From NCBI RefSeq assembly GCF_914271485.1, contig NZ_CAJZAG010000008.1, positions 62,001 through 126,000 on the forward strand: DNA of 64,000 nucleotides, in the 5' to 3' direction. Shown piece by piece: positions 44,502 through 53,821 of the stretch. Source of the stretch: Cupriavidus pampae. Lineage in GTDB: Bacteria > Pseudomonadota > Gammaproteobacteria > Burkholderiales > Burkholderiaceae. The first letter of the stretch is position 1. The number at the start of each line of letters is the position of its first letter. The notes below the pieces were generated by a model that saw only the letters and a program-made list of their open reading frames with translations, searched no databases and had not been told where the DNA came from. The position numbers and the translations under genes are program-made.

Positions 44502-45872
44502 TCAGGCTTTTTCGCCCTTGGCCACGGCCTTCTGGGCCAGGCGATGTTCCAGATAATGGATGCTGGTGCCGCCTTCGACGAAGTTGGCGTCCAGCATCAG
44601 TTCACGGTGCAGCGGCACGTTGGTCTGAATGCCGTCCACGACCATTTCCGACAGCGCGATGCGCATCCGGGCAATGGCCTGCTCCCGCGTGGCGCCATAC
44701 GTGATGATCTTGCCGATCATCGAATCGTAGTTGGGCGGCACGAAGTAGCCATCATACGCGTGCGAGTCGACGCGCACACCGGGGCCGCCGGGCATATGCC
44801 AGGCGGTGATGCGTCCCGGCGACGGCGTGAACTTGAACGGGTCCTCGGCGTTGATGCGGCACTCGATCGCATGGCCGCGCAGCTGCACGTCCTTCTGGCG
44901 CACGCGCAGCTTCTCGCCGAACGCGATGCGGATCTGTTCCTGCACGATGTCGATGCCGGTGATCAGCTCCGTGACCGGATGCTCCACCTGCACACGCGTG
45001 TTCATTTCGATGAAATAGAACTCGTTGTTCTCGTACAGGAACTCGAACGTGCCAGCGCCACGATAGCCGATCTTCTTGCAGGCCTCGGCGCAGCGATCGC
45101 CGATGCGCTCGATCAAACGGCGCGGGATGTGCGGTGCCGGCGCTTCCTCGATGACCTTCTGGTGGCGGCGCTGCATCGAGCAGTCACGCTCGCCGAGCCA
45201 GATCGCCTGCCGGTGCTCGTCGGCCAGGATCTGGATCTCGACGTGGCGCGGGTTCTCGAGGAACTTCTCCATGTACACCTCGGGGTTGCCGAACGCGCGT
45301 CCGGCTTCCTCGCGGGTCATGTTGACCGCATTGATCAGCGCGGCCTCGGTGTGCACCACGCGCATGCCGCGGCCACCGCCACCGCCAGCCGCCTTGATGA
45401 TCACCGGATAGCCCACGCGACGCGCGGTCGCAAGGATCTCCTTGGGATCGTCGGCCGGCAGTGCGCCGTCGGAACCCGGCACGCACGGCACGCCGGACTT
45501 GATCATGGCCTGCTTGGCCGAGACCTTGTCGCCCATCAGGCGAATGCTCTCGGAGGTCGGGCCGATGAACACGAAGCCCGACTTCTCGACGCGTTCGGCA
45601 AAGTCCGCATTCTCGGACAGGAAGCCGTAACCCGGGTGGATGGCCTGGGCGTCCGTGACTTCCGCCGCCGAGATGATGGCGGGCATGTTCAGGTACGACA
45701 GTGGCGAAGGTGCCGGGCCAATACAGACAGCCTCGTCGGCAAGCTTGACGTACTTGGCTTCCTTGTCGGCTTCCGAGTACACCACCACGGTCTTGATGCC
45801 CAGCTCGCGGCAGGCGCGCTGGATACGAAGCGCGATTTCACCGCGATTCGCGATCAGAATTTTTTCAAACAT
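44502..45872 (-). CDS. accC: Biotin carboxylase AccC
   Basis: Acetyl-CoA carboxylase subunit that carboxylates biotin on AccB, with ATP and bicarbonate. The 456-residue protein starts MFEKILIANRGEIALRI and has the ATP-grasp glycine loop (GGGGRGMRVV), YMEKFLENPRHVEIQ, HQKVIEEAPAP and FIEMNTRVQVEHPVTE with the catalytic region. Co-transcribed with accB; an intercistronic GC hairpin separates them. Confidence 0.98.
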   Translation of the reverse strand: MFEKILIANRGEIALRIQRACRELGIKTVVVYSEADKEAKYVKLADEAVCIGPAPSPLSYLNMPAIISAAEVTDAQAIHPGYGFLSENADFAERVEKSGFVFIGPTSESIRLMGDKVSAKQAMIKSGVPCVPGSDGALPADDPKEILATARRVGYPVIIKAAGGGGGRGMRVVHTEAALINAVNMTREEAGRAFGNPEVYMEKFLENPRHVEIQILADEHRQAIWLGERDCSMQRRHQKVIEEAPAPHIPRRLIERIGDRCAEACKKIGYRGAGTFEFLYENNEFYFIEMNTRVQVEHPVTELITGIDIVQEQIRIAFGEKLRVRQKDVQLRGHAIECRINAEDPFKFTPSPGRITAWHMPGGPGVRVDSHAYDGYFVPPNYDSMIGKIITYGATREQAIARMRIALSEMVVDGIQTNVPLHRELMLDANFVEGGTSIHYLEHRLAQKAVAKGEKA

Positions 45873-45937
45873 GGTCTCTCTCTGCGAGAACAGAAGCGAA
45901 CCCGCGCATGGCCGGGGGCGGCACGGGGAGGGCTCGC

Positions 45938-45954
45938 GGCCGGCGGCGCCGGCC
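45938..45954 (-). other. GC hairpin in the accB-accC intercistronic gap
   Basis: GGCCGGC-GGC-GCCGGCC, a perfect 7-bp stem, sits nine bases past the accB stop. It could stabilise the accB message or lower accC expression; no T-tract, so not a full terminator. Confidence 0.5.
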
Positions 45955-45963
45955 CGAAGCGCA

Positions 45964-46425
45964 TCAGCCGATGACGAACAGCGGCTGGCCGTATTCGACG
46001 GCCTGGCCGTTCTCGACCAGGATTTCCTTGATCACGCCGGCCTTGTCGCACTCGATTTCATTGAGCAGCTTCATGGCCTCGATGATGCAGACGGTCTGGC
46101 CTTCCTTGACCGCGTCGCCAACATTGACGAACGCCGAGGCGCCCGGCGACGGCGCGCGGTAGAACGTGCCTACCATGGGCGACGTGACGATGTGGCCAGC
46201 CGGCAGTTGCGGCGCGGCGGGAGCGACGTCGGCGACCGGAGCGGCCTGCGTGGCGCCGCCCTGGGCAACCGGCAGTGCCTGCATTTGCGGCATGGCCATC
46301 GGCGCCACGATCTGGGGCGGTGCCTTCACGATGCGCACCTTGCCCTCGCCTTCGGTCACTTCCAGCTCCGAGATGCCGGATTCGGCCACCAGGTCGATCA
46401 GCGTCTTAAGCTTGCGCAAGTCCAT
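45964..46425 (-). CDS. accB: Biotin carboxyl carrier protein AccB
   Basis: Carries biotin for acetyl-CoA carboxylase, the entry to fatty-acid synthesis. The 153-residue protein has a start typical of the family (MDLRKLKTLIDLVAESGISELEV), an Ala/Pro/Met-rich linker (35-75) and the biotinyl domain with Lys119 in EAMKLLNEIE. The ATG at 46425 has GGAGGAC upstream; the longer frame is not conserved. Followed by accC after 91 bases. Confidence 0.97.
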   Translation of the reverse strand: MDLRKLKTLIDLVAESGISELEVTEGEGKVRIVKAPPQIVAPMAMPQMQALPVAQGGATQAAPVADVAPAAPQLPAGHIVTSPMVGTFYRAPSPGASAFVNVGDAVKEGQTVCIIEAMKLLNEIECDKAGVIKEILVENGQAVEYGQPLFVIG

Positions 46426-46558
46426 CTTCTTGTCCTCCAGAATCGGGTTGTCCGGTCGCCATCGCGCGCAGTACGCGCCCATGGCGGCGGGGAATCGTTC
46501 ATGACAAAGGCGCCTGGCGGTCGCCATGGCGCCTTGTCGTCAAATGAGTCGTCGCGGG

Positions 46559-47059
46559 CTAGCCGTTCGGCTCGACCGCTTCCTGTGCAAGCACGTATTC
46601 GAGCGCCAGCAGGTAACCCTGCCAGCCCAGTCCGCAGATCACCCCGACCGCCTGATCGGAGAAATAGGAGTGATGACGGAACGGCTCGCGTCGATGCACG
46701 TTCGAGAGGTGAACCTCGACGAACGGAATCGCCACCCCGGCCAGCGCGTCGCGCAGTGCCACGCTGGTATGCGTGAACGCGGCCGGGTTGATGATGATGA
46801 AATCGACGCCTTCGGTGCGGGCCGCATGAATGCGATCCACCAGCGCGCCCTCATGATTGGACTGGAACGTCTGCAGTGCCAGGCCAGTGTCAGTGGCGCG
46901 CTTGACCAGCGCTTCGTCGATATCGGCCAGCGTCGTGTGCCCGTACGTATCCGGCTCGCGCGTTCCCAGCAAATTCAGGTTCGGCCCATGCAGGACCAGC
47001 ACCTTGGGGTAGCGGGCAGAGCGGCTAGCGGAACGGTTTGCGGACACGGGTTGCGTCAC
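46559..47059 (-). CDS. aroQ: 3-dehydroquinate dehydratase, type II
   Basis: Shikimate-pathway enzyme converting 3-dehydroquinate to 3-dehydroshikimate. The 166-residue protein has the flavodoxin-like dehydratase motifs LVLHGPNLNLLGTREPDTYG (with the active-site Arg and Tyr), IINPAAFTHTSVALRDAL and EVHLSNVHRREPFRHHS. Residues 1-16 are a non-conserved Ser/Arg extension with no later ATG, so the first ATG is used. It lies upstream of accB on the same strand, as in other Burkholderiales. Confidence 0.96.
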   Translation of the reverse strand: MTQPVSANRSASRSARYPKVLVLHGPNLNLLGTREPDTYGHTTLADIDEALVKRATDTGLALQTFQSNHEGALVDRIHAARTEGVDFIIINPAAFTHTSVALRDALAGVAIPFVEVHLSNVHRREPFRHHSYFSDQAVGVICGLGWQGYLLALEYVLAQEAVEPNG

Positions 47060-47287
47060 AGTACCTCGACCAGATCAACGAAATTGCGCGGAGATTACCG
47101 TAGCTTAGAGGGATTTGTCTAGCGGGGGATACAGCCGCCAGTGCGATGCAGCACGTCTTTTTGACCACTTTCGGTCATTTTGCGTCCCCGGCGGCGCTTG
47201 CAGGCACGTTTCGCGGCATATTCGACGGGGATCGACGCCGGTTACACGAAATTAACGGCGAAACGGCCGGCGCGCGTCAGCCTTGGG

Positions 47288-47836
47288 TTAGCTTTTCGGC
47301 AGCACCGCGCGCAATTCCTCCATATGCACGCGCCCCAGTTTGGAGAATTTGACCGCGCCGTCGGGAGCGATCACGAGCGTAAAGGGCAGGCCGCCCTGCG
47401 CGTTGCCGAGGCTGCGCGCCAGTTCGGTGCCCTGGAAGCCAGCGACTGCGAGCGGATAGGCCACCGGCACCTTCTGGAGGAATTGTTCGATGTTCTTCGC
47501 CGAATCGATGCCGATGCCGACAAATTCAACATTGCGCGGCGTGTATTCCTTATGCAGCGCGGTGAGTTCGGGCATTTCCTCGACGCAGGGGCCGCACCAG
47601 GGCGCCCAGAAATTGACGACCAGCGTCTTGCCGCGCAGCTTGCCCAGATCGACATCGCCACCGCCCGGCGCAGGCAATTTCGCCTGATAGAGGGCCTCGA
47701 CCGCGCCATCGGCGGCAGGCTTGGGTGAGAACACCGAATGACTCGCCAGCGCGCCGGCCACGGCGGCAATCACGGCGAGGACGATCCACAACCAGAGGCG
47801 GCTGCGGCGGGGTGCGGTGGAAGCAGAAGTCGTCAT
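47288..47836 (-). CDS. TlpA-type thiol:disulfide oxidoreductase
   Basis: A 182-residue membrane-anchored periplasmic thioredoxin of the TlpA/ResA family. One N-terminal helix (RLWLWIVLAVIAAVAGALASHSV) precedes the thioredoxin fold with WAPWCGPCVEEMP; the cis-Pro segment is GGLPFTLVIAPDG. It probably reduces disulfides in exported proteins, such as apocytochromes; a partner is not evident here. Its stop lies 228 bases from aroQ. Confidence 0.92.
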   Translation of the reverse strand: MTTSASTAPRRSRLWLWIVLAVIAAVAGALASHSVFSPKPAADGAVEALYQAKLPAPGGGDVDLGKLRGKTLVVNFWAPWCGPCVEEMPELTALHKEYTPRNVEFVGIGIDSAKNIEQFLQKVPVAYPLAVAGFQGTELARSLGNAQGGLPFTLVIAPDGAVKFSKLGRVHMEELRAVLPKS

Positions 47837-47913
47837 GTTGGCAGCCGTTGGACGGCACTCACTATATATAGAAGGTTTCGGGACGGGGCGGGGTCAGGAG
47901 GCAAGGGCGCGGG

Positions 47914-48624
47914 TCAGGGGCGGTTGGCGCCGTTATCGTCCCCGCTGTCGTGACTGTCCGCCTGCAGCAGCGCCAGCACCACGGTCAGATCGGCGCGTGC
48001 CACGCGGCCGCTCGCATCGGCGCGTAGCGCGCCGCGTTCGTCATCGGCATCGTAGAGCGCGATATGCAGACCGACCGGCGCGCCCAGCTCCGCGCGCACC
48101 TCGCCCGCCAGCAGGCGGGCCTCGCGCTGCGCGGGCCACTGGCCCCGCCAGAGAAAGCTCAGTGTCTCCACGTCGGCGCGGCCGCCGAAGTGGCGCGACT
48201 CGCTGGTGTCGAAGTCGACCCCCGCGTTGAGCAGGTGGAGCGCGACGTCTTTGGGGCTATCGCAGAAGCATTGCAGATAGATATCGGAATGTTCGGTCGC
48301 GGTGCCGTTGAGCACCGCGCCGACCAGATAAGGCCGGAATGGGGCCAGGTCCGTCATCGCCAGCACCGCGACGCGGCGCATCAGCGCGAGAATGCGCGGC
48401 TGGCTCTCGCCGTGGAATAACGCCTGGTAGGCGCGCACCTCGGCCTCGATGGTCTCGTTATCGGGCAGCCACTCCCCGGCGACGCGCACGTCGCCCAGTA
48501 ACTGGCGCGCGGCCTTGCGCTTGGCGGTGGCGTAGTCGGCGCCATCCTCGGCGATCATGCGCGCGGCGGCCTGCGCGATTTCCTCGCGCAGACGGGTGGG
48601 ATCGGAAGGGACACGTCGGGACAT
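47914..48624 (-). CDS. Conserved hypothetical protein with a degenerate NTase-like motif
   Basis: A 236-residue soluble protein. The N-terminal half is helical (REEIAQAAARMIAEDGADYATAKRKAARQLLG); the middle reads GAVLNGTATEHSDIYLQCFC (about residues 102-121), which resembles the nucleotidyltransferase pattern h-G-S/T ... D-x-D, but the second acid is Tyr116. The ATG at 48624 is chosen because upstream codons are GC-rich and unconserved. Homologues beside mpl in Burkholderiales exist in my memory, sometimes mislabelled as a Mur ligase; function unknown. Confidence 0.75.
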   Translation of the reverse strand: MSRRVPSDPTRLREEIAQAAARMIAEDGADYATAKRKAARQLLGDVRVAGEWLPDNETIEAEVRAYQALFHGESQPRILALMRRVAVLAMTDLAPFRPYLVGAVLNGTATEHSDIYLQCFCDSPKDVALHLLNAGVDFDTSESRHFGGRADVETLSFLWRGQWPAQREARLLAGEVRAELGAPVGLHIALYDADDERGALRADASGRVARADLTVVLALLQADSHDSGDDNGANRP

Positions 48625-48832
48625 GCCGAAATGATACCGGACCCGTCCCGTGGCCGCGTCTGCTACCAAGCGTCGCACGCGGACGGTCAAAACTGGAGCG
48701 AGCGCGGGTCGGTGGCCGCGGGCGGGCGCACCCCCTCGGGTACAATCATCCGCTCCCCGCCCGGGAGAGCCGCTGGCCCCCGGGCCCCAGTTTTCGCGCA
48801 CGATGAGTTGCGCAGGATTTCCCCGACGCACC

Positions 48833-50218
48833 ATGCATATTCACATTCTCGGCATCTGCGGCACGTTCATGGGTGGCCTCGCGGTGCTGGCCCGTCAGGC
48901 GGGCCATCGCGTCACCGGCTGCGACGCCAACGTCTATCCGCCCATGAGCACACAGCTCGAGGCACAGGGCATCGAGCTGATCGAAGGGTTCGACCCGTCG
49001 CAGCTGTCGCTCGAACCCGACCTGTTCGTCATCGGCAACGTGGTCTCGCGCGGCAATCCGCTCATGGAAGCGATCCTCGACCGCAACCTGCCTTACACGT
49101 CGGGTCCGCAATGGCTGGGCGAGCATGTGCTCGCGGGCAAGTGGGTGCTCGCGGTGGCCGGCACGCACGGCAAGACTACGACCACCTCGATGCTCGCGTG
49201 GATTCTCGAGGATGCCGGCTACGAGCCGGGCTTCCTCGTGGGTGGCGTGCCGCAGAACTTCGGCATTTCCGCGCGTCTGACGGAATCCGACTTCTTCGTG
49301 ATCGAGGCCGACGAATATGACACCGCGTTCTTCGACAAGCGCAGCAAGTTCGTGCACTACCGCCCGCGCACGGCGATCCTGAACAACCTCGAATACGATC
49401 ACGCCGACATCTTCCCCGATCTGGCCGCCATCGAGACGCAGTTCCATCACCTCGTGCGGACCGTGCCACGGCAGGGCCGCCTGCTGGTCAACGGCAACGA
49501 GCCGAGCCTCGCGCGCGTGCTCGAGCGCGGCTGCTGGAGCGAACTGGAACAGTTCGGCATGGGCAACTGGCGCGAGGGCAATGCCGCCACGCCGGTGCCC
49601 GCGGGCAAGGACGGCTTCGACGTCTGGTTCGACGACAAGGGTCAGGAAACGCCGCAGGGCACCGTGATCTGGGATCTGCAGGGCACGCACAACCGCATGA
49701 ACGCGCTCGCCGCCATTGCCGCCGCGCGCCATGTGGGCGTGCCGCCGGCCCGCGCGATCGAGTCGCTGGGCCGCTTTGCCAACGTCAAGCGCCGCATGGA
49801 AGTGCGCGGCGTGGCCAACGGCGTGACGGTGTACGACGATTTCGCGCACCATCCCACCGCGATCCAGACCACGCTCGACGGCCTGCGTCGGCGTGTGGGC
49901 GAGGCGCGCATCCTGGCGGTGCTCGAGCCGCGCTCCAACACGATGAAGCTCGGCGTGATGAAGGCCCAGCTACCGGCCAGCCTCGAAGGCGCCGACCTCG
50001 TGTTCGGTTACGGCGCGCCCGGCGGCAAGGATGCGCTCGGCTGGGATCTGGCCGAATCGCTCGCCCCGCTCGGCGACAAGGCCGAAGCATTTCAGGACAT
50101 CGGCACGCTGGTCGCCGCGGTGCGCGCGGCCGCGCGGCCCGGTGACCACGTGCTGGTGATGAGCAACGGCGGTTTCGGCGACGTCCATCGCAAGCTGCTC
50201 GACGCGCTCGCGGCCTGA
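48833..50218 (+). CDS. mpl: UDP-N-acetylmuramate:tripeptide ligase Mpl
   Basis: Cytoplasmic ligase that joins recycled L-Ala-gamma-D-Glu-meso-DAP to UDP-MurNAc. The 461-residue protein starts MHIHILGICGTFMGGLAVLA and carries the Mur ligase ATP motif GTHGKTTTTSMLAW, NNLEYDHADIF and the C-terminal DDFAHHPTAIQTTL. It complements AmpD at 15.4 kb in the recycling path. Start chosen by conservation; divergent from the hypothetical gene. Confidence 0.96.
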   Translation: MHIHILGICGTFMGGLAVLARQAGHRVTGCDANVYPPMSTQLEAQGIELIEGFDPSQLSLEPDLFVIGNVVSRGNPLMEAILDRNLPYTSGPQWLGEHVLAGKWVLAVAGTHGKTTTTSMLAWILEDAGYEPGFLVGGVPQNFGISARLTESDFFVIEADEYDTAFFDKRSKFVHYRPRTAILNNLEYDHADIFPDLAAIETQFHHLVRTVPRQGRLLVNGNEPSLARVLERGCWSELEQFGMGNWREGNAATPVPAGKDGFDVWFDDKGQETPQGTVIWDLQGTHNRMNALAAIAAARHVGVPPARAIESLGRFANVKRRMEVRGVANGVTVYDDFAHHPTAIQTTLDGLRRRVGEARILAVLEPRSNTMKLGVMKAQLPASLEGADLVFGYGAPGGKDALGWDLAESLAPLGDKAEAFQDIGTLVAAVRAAARPGDHVLVMSNGGFGDVHRKLLDALAA

Positions 50219-50231
50219 CGGGAGTCGCGCA

Positions 50232-50852
50232 ATGCTGCTGTATCTGCACGGCTTTCGCTCTTCGCCGCAATCGTTCAAGGCGCGTCTGGTCCAGGACCGC
50301 ATGCGTGCGTGGGGTGTGGGCAAGGCATACGCGTGCCCGATGCTCGATGTGTCGCCCGCCGCCGCGATCGCGCGGGCCGAAGCGGCCATCGCGGGGGCGC
50401 GCGCGGCCGGCGATGTCGACATCGCCATCGTCGGGTCGTCGCTGGGAGGGTTCTATGCGCGCTGGCTGGGCGAACGCCACGGCTGCCGCACGGTGCTGCT
50501 CAATCCGGCCATCCACCCGTGGACCGACCTCGAGAAGTATCTCGGCGACCAGCCGCTATGGCACGGCGGCGGCTCGGTCCGGGTCGAGCGTCATCATCTG
50601 CAGGAATTGCTCGACCTGCGCGTTGACGCGATCACCGACCCCGCGCGCTATTACCTGATGGCCGCGACCGGCGACGAAGTGCTCGATTACCGCGAGATGG
50701 TGGCGGCCTATCCCGGCGCGCATCTCCGCGTGATCGAGGGCAGCGACCACGGCATCAGCGAATTCGCCGACTATGTCGACGATGTGCTGGCTTTCTGCGG
50801 CTACCGCCCTGACGCACAGATGCCTACCGCCTCCGGCGTGCCGGCGGCATGA
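50232..50852 (+). CDS. YqiA-type esterase
   Basis: A 206-residue alpha/beta hydrolase of the YqiA/YcfP family. The nucleophile elbow is GSSLGGFYARWL; YLHGFRSSPQSFKA is the N-terminal hallmark and the acid/His pair are in GDEVLDY and GSDHGISEF. Substrate unknown. It follows mpl by 13 bases and overlaps ubiC by four (ATGA). Confidence 0.9.
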   Translation: MLLYLHGFRSSPQSFKARLVQDRMRAWGVGKAYACPMLDVSPAAAIARAEAAIAGARAAGDVDIAIVGSSLGGFYARWLGERHGCRTVLLNPAIHPWTDLEKYLGDQPLWHGGGSVRVERHHLQELLDLRVDAITDPARYYLMAATGDEVLDYREMVAAYPGAHLRVIEGSDHGISEFADYVDDVLAFCGYRPDAQMPTASGVPAA

Positions 50853-51445
50853 CGGGCCCGTTGCACCGTCACGCGCGCCATGGCGGCGGCGCGTGGCAGG
50901 CCCATCTGCCGTACGACGCCAATATCTCCGCGAACCTGCGCCGCTGGGTGACCGGAGACGCGGGCTCGCTGACCGCGAGGCTGATCTCGGCGTCGTCGCG
51001 CTTTCGCGTATCGCGCCTCGCGCAACGGCTTGCCATGCCTTATGCCGACGAATGGCAGACGCTTGGCTTGCCAGCCCCGGTACCGGTGCTCACGCGCGAG
51101 GTCATGCTGATCTGTGACGAAGTCACGGCCATTTACGCGCATACCGTGGTGATGGCACGGCATGCGCGTCGCGACTGGCCGTTTCTGCGCGGGCTGGGCG
51201 AGCGCCCGCTGGGCGGCAGGCTGTTCGTCGATCCGCGCGTGTCGCGCACGCCGTTCGAGTTCGCGCGGCTGCGCCCGGACCATCCGATGCGGGTGGCGAT
51301 GCGGCGCGTGCTGCCGGACCTTGCGCGCATGCCGATGCTGCCGGCGCGACGCTCGGTGTTCCATCGCGACGGCGGCGCCATGCTTGTCACCGAAGTTTTC
51401 CTGCCCGATCTGCAGTCGCGGCCGGCGCCCGTGCGCCGGCCCTGA
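50849..51445 (+). CDS. ubiC: Chorismate pyruvate-lyase UbiC
   Basis: Releases pyruvate from chorismate to give 4-hydroxybenzoate, the ring precursor of ubiquinone. The 198-residue protein has LTREVMLICDEVTAIYAHTVV, PLGGRLFVDPRVSRTPFEFARL and the C-terminal RRSVFHRDGGAMLVTEVFLPDL, typical of UbiC. Its start overlaps the esterase stop. Confidence 0.93.
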   Translation: MTGPLHRHARHGGGAWQAHLPYDANISANLRRWVTGDAGSLTARLISASSRFRVSRLAQRLAMPYADEWQTLGLPAPVPVLTREVMLICDEVTAIYAHTVVMARHARRDWPFLRGLGERPLGGRLFVDPRVSRTPFEFARLRPDHPMRVAMRRVLPDLARMPMLPARRSVFHRDGGAMLVTEVFLPDLQSRPAPVRRP

Positions 51446-51581
51446 CAGGCTTTGACCGACGTCGACTGAATCCAAACGGGGCACCGTTGCGGGGCCGTAG
51501 TGACGGTGGTGGAGTATCATGCCCGCTCCCCTCCTCATTGCGCCCGGTGCCGTGTCCCGGCATTTCTGAAAGTACCGATCC

Positions 51582-53744
51582 ATGCAGTTGCTGTTCGAAG
51601 AAGGCGGCGAAATTCGCGCCGGCACCGTGCTCGCCCAGCAGGGCGAGGCCTACCAGGTCGAGCTGCCCGCGGGCAAGCGCACCAAGGTCAAGTCGCGCGA
51701 CGTGCTGTTGCAGTTTGCCCAGCCATCGGCGATCGAGATGGTGCGGCAGACCGGCGACCTGGCGGCCGAGATCGATCTCGACTTCCTGTGGGAGTGCGCG
51801 CCCGCCGAGGAATTCGGCTTTGCCGACCTCGCCAGCGAGTATTACGGCGCCGGCGCGGATGTCGTCAGGCAGGCCGCGCTCGCCATCGCGTTGCACGGCA
51901 GCCCGGTGTATTTCCGCCGCAAGGGACGCGGGCGCTATCAGCGCGCGCCTGAAGATCAACTCAAGGCCGCGCTGGCCGCGCTCGAGCGCAAGAAGCAGCA
52001 GGCGCTGGTGCAGGCCGAGTACGAGGCCCAGCTCAAGGCCCTGACGCTGCCCGATGCGTTCCGCGGCAAGGTGCTGCCGCTGCTGTTCCGGCCCGACAAG
52101 AACAGCCTCGAATACAAGGCGATGGATGCCGCGTGCACGGCGCTCGGCATGTCGCCGATGCGGCTGATGGTCGCCGTGGGCGGCATTGCGAGCCCGCGCG
52201 CGCTGCACGAGGCGAAGTTTCTGGCCGAATGCTTCCCCAAGGGCATTGGCTTCCCTGATGTGACGGTGCCCGAGCCGTCCGGCGACCTGCCGCTGGCCGA
52301 TGTGCAGGCGTTCTCGATCGACGACGTCACCACGACCGAGATCGACGATGCGCTGTCGGTCACCACGCTGCCCGATGGCAAGCTGCGCGTGGGCGTGCAT
52401 ATCGCCGCGCCGGGCCTCGGCATCCAGCGTGGCGATGCGCTAGACGCGATCGCGCGTCAGCGTCTTTCCACGGTGTACTTCCCCGGTGACAAGATCACGA
52501 TGCTGCCGGACGCGGTGGTCGAGCGCTACACGCTGCAGGAAGGGCGCACCTGCCCCGCCGTGTCGCTGTATGTCACGGTGGACATGCAGGGTGGAGATGG
52601 CGGCGCGCCGCTGATCATTGGCAGCGAGACGCGCGCCGAGCGCGTGCCGATTGCCGCCAACCTGCGTCATAACCTGCTCGAGGATGTCGTGACCGAAGCC
52701 GCGCTGGCCGCGGGCACCGGCGACTATCCGTTCCGCGAGGCGCTCACGCATCTGTATCACTTTGCCGGCCATCTGCACGACGAGCGCCAGAAGGCGCGCC
52801 TTGCCAGTGGCCTGCGGCCCGAATCGCACAATCGCGCCGACTACAGCTTCTACATCGACACACTCGACGATGGCAGTGAGCTGGTGCGCATCGAGCAGCG
52901 CAAGCGCGGTTCGCCGCTCGACAAGATCGTGGCCGAGCTGATGATCCTGGCCAACAGCACGTGGGGCAAGCTGCTGGCCGACCACGGGGTGCCCGGCATC
53001 TATCGCACGCAAAAGGCGTGGGGCATGCATCGCACGCGCATGCAGACCTATCCGGCGCCGCACGAGGGGCTGGGCGTGGCGCAGTACGCGTGGAGCACGT
53101 CCCCCTTGCGTCGCTATGTCGATCTGGTCAATCAGTGGCAGATCATCGCGGTGGCGCAGCATGGCGTGACCGCCAAGCTGGTGGCGGCGTTCAAGCCGAA
53201 GGATGCCGATCTGCTGGCGGCGGTGGCGGACTTCGAGGGCACTTACGCGGCCTATGCCGACCATCAGTCGACGATGGAGCGGTACTGGTGTCTCCGTTGG
53301 CTCGCGCAGGAGACGCGCGACCGCATGCTGGCCTCGGTACTCAAGGAGGGAGCGGTGCGCTTTGCAGAGATTCCGCTGGTGACACGCGTGCCGGAACTCG
53401 CGCAGGCGCAGCGCGGCACGCAGGTCATGCTGGAAATTGCAACGACCGACGAGATTTCCCTCGACGTGTCGTGCCGCGTGCTGGAAGTCTACGCCGGCGA
53501 CGCGGTGCCCGAGGACGATCTGGGGGCGGACGAGGGGATGGAGGAAGCGGCAGAGGCGTCGGCGGAAGATGCCGCCGAGATCGCCGCGCAGGAGGCCGCG
53601 GAGGCGGCCGCGGAGGGCGCTGGGCAGGAAGTGCCGGACGAGGCAGCTGCGGATAGTGACGCAGATAGTGACGCGGATAGTGACGCGGATGGCGAAACCC
53701 AAGCGTCGGCGGCGCGCGACACCCCCCCTTCGCCAGCGCCCTGA
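51582..53744 (+). CDS. RNase II-family ribonuclease (RNB domain)
   Basis: A 720-residue 3'-5' exoribonuclease of the RNB family. The catalytic region begins FSIDDVTTTEIDDALSVTTL (about residues 245-265), with the conserved Asp set; later motifs include NRADYSFYIDT, MILANSTWGKLLADHGVPGIYRTQ and AWSTSPLRRYVDLVNQ. An S1-like segment follows. The last 65 residues are acidic and repetitive, ending with three Asp-Ser-Asp-Ala units. Differs from RNase R by length. Upstream neighbours are ubiC; tonB follows. Confidence 0.92.
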   Translation: MQLLFEEGGEIRAGTVLAQQGEAYQVELPAGKRTKVKSRDVLLQFAQPSAIEMVRQTGDLAAEIDLDFLWECAPAEEFGFADLASEYYGAGADVVRQAALAIALHGSPVYFRRKGRGRYQRAPEDQLKAALAALERKKQQALVQAEYEAQLKALTLPDAFRGKVLPLLFRPDKNSLEYKAMDAACTALGMSPMRLMVAVGGIASPRALHEAKFLAECFPKGIGFPDVTVPEPSGDLPLADVQAFSIDDVTTTEIDDALSVTTLPDGKLRVGVHIAAPGLGIQRGDALDAIARQRLSTVYFPGDKITMLPDAVVERYTLQEGRTCPAVSLYVTVDMQGGDGGAPLIIGSETRAERVPIAANLRHNLLEDVVTEAALAAGTGDYPFREALTHLYHFAGHLHDERQKARLASGLRPESHNRADYSFYIDTLDDGSELVRIEQRKRGSPLDKIVAELMILANSTWGKLLADHGVPGIYRTQKAWGMHRTRMQTYPAPHEGLGVAQYAWSTSPLRRYVDLVNQWQIIAVAQHGVTAKLVAAFKPKDADLLAAVADFEGTYAAYADHQSTMERYWCLRWLAQETRDRMLASVLKEGAVRFAEIPLVTRVPELAQAQRGTQVMLEIATTDEISLDVSCRVLEVYAGDAVPEDDLGADEGMEEAAEASAEDAAEIAAQEAAEAAAEGAGQEVPDEAAADSDADSDADSDADGETQASAARDTPPSPAP

Positions 53745-53821
53745 TCGCTTCGGAAATGCGGTTGGCTCCCTTACAATCCAGTCTGCCCGCCAACCGCATG
53801 ACCAACCGATCGTAACCGAAC

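Noticed and set aside
47860..47871. CACTATATATAG upstream of the TlpA-type gene, a good half of an NrdR box
   Set aside because: No partner site 31-32 bases away on either side and no ribonucleotide reductase gene; more likely an AT-rich promoter element.
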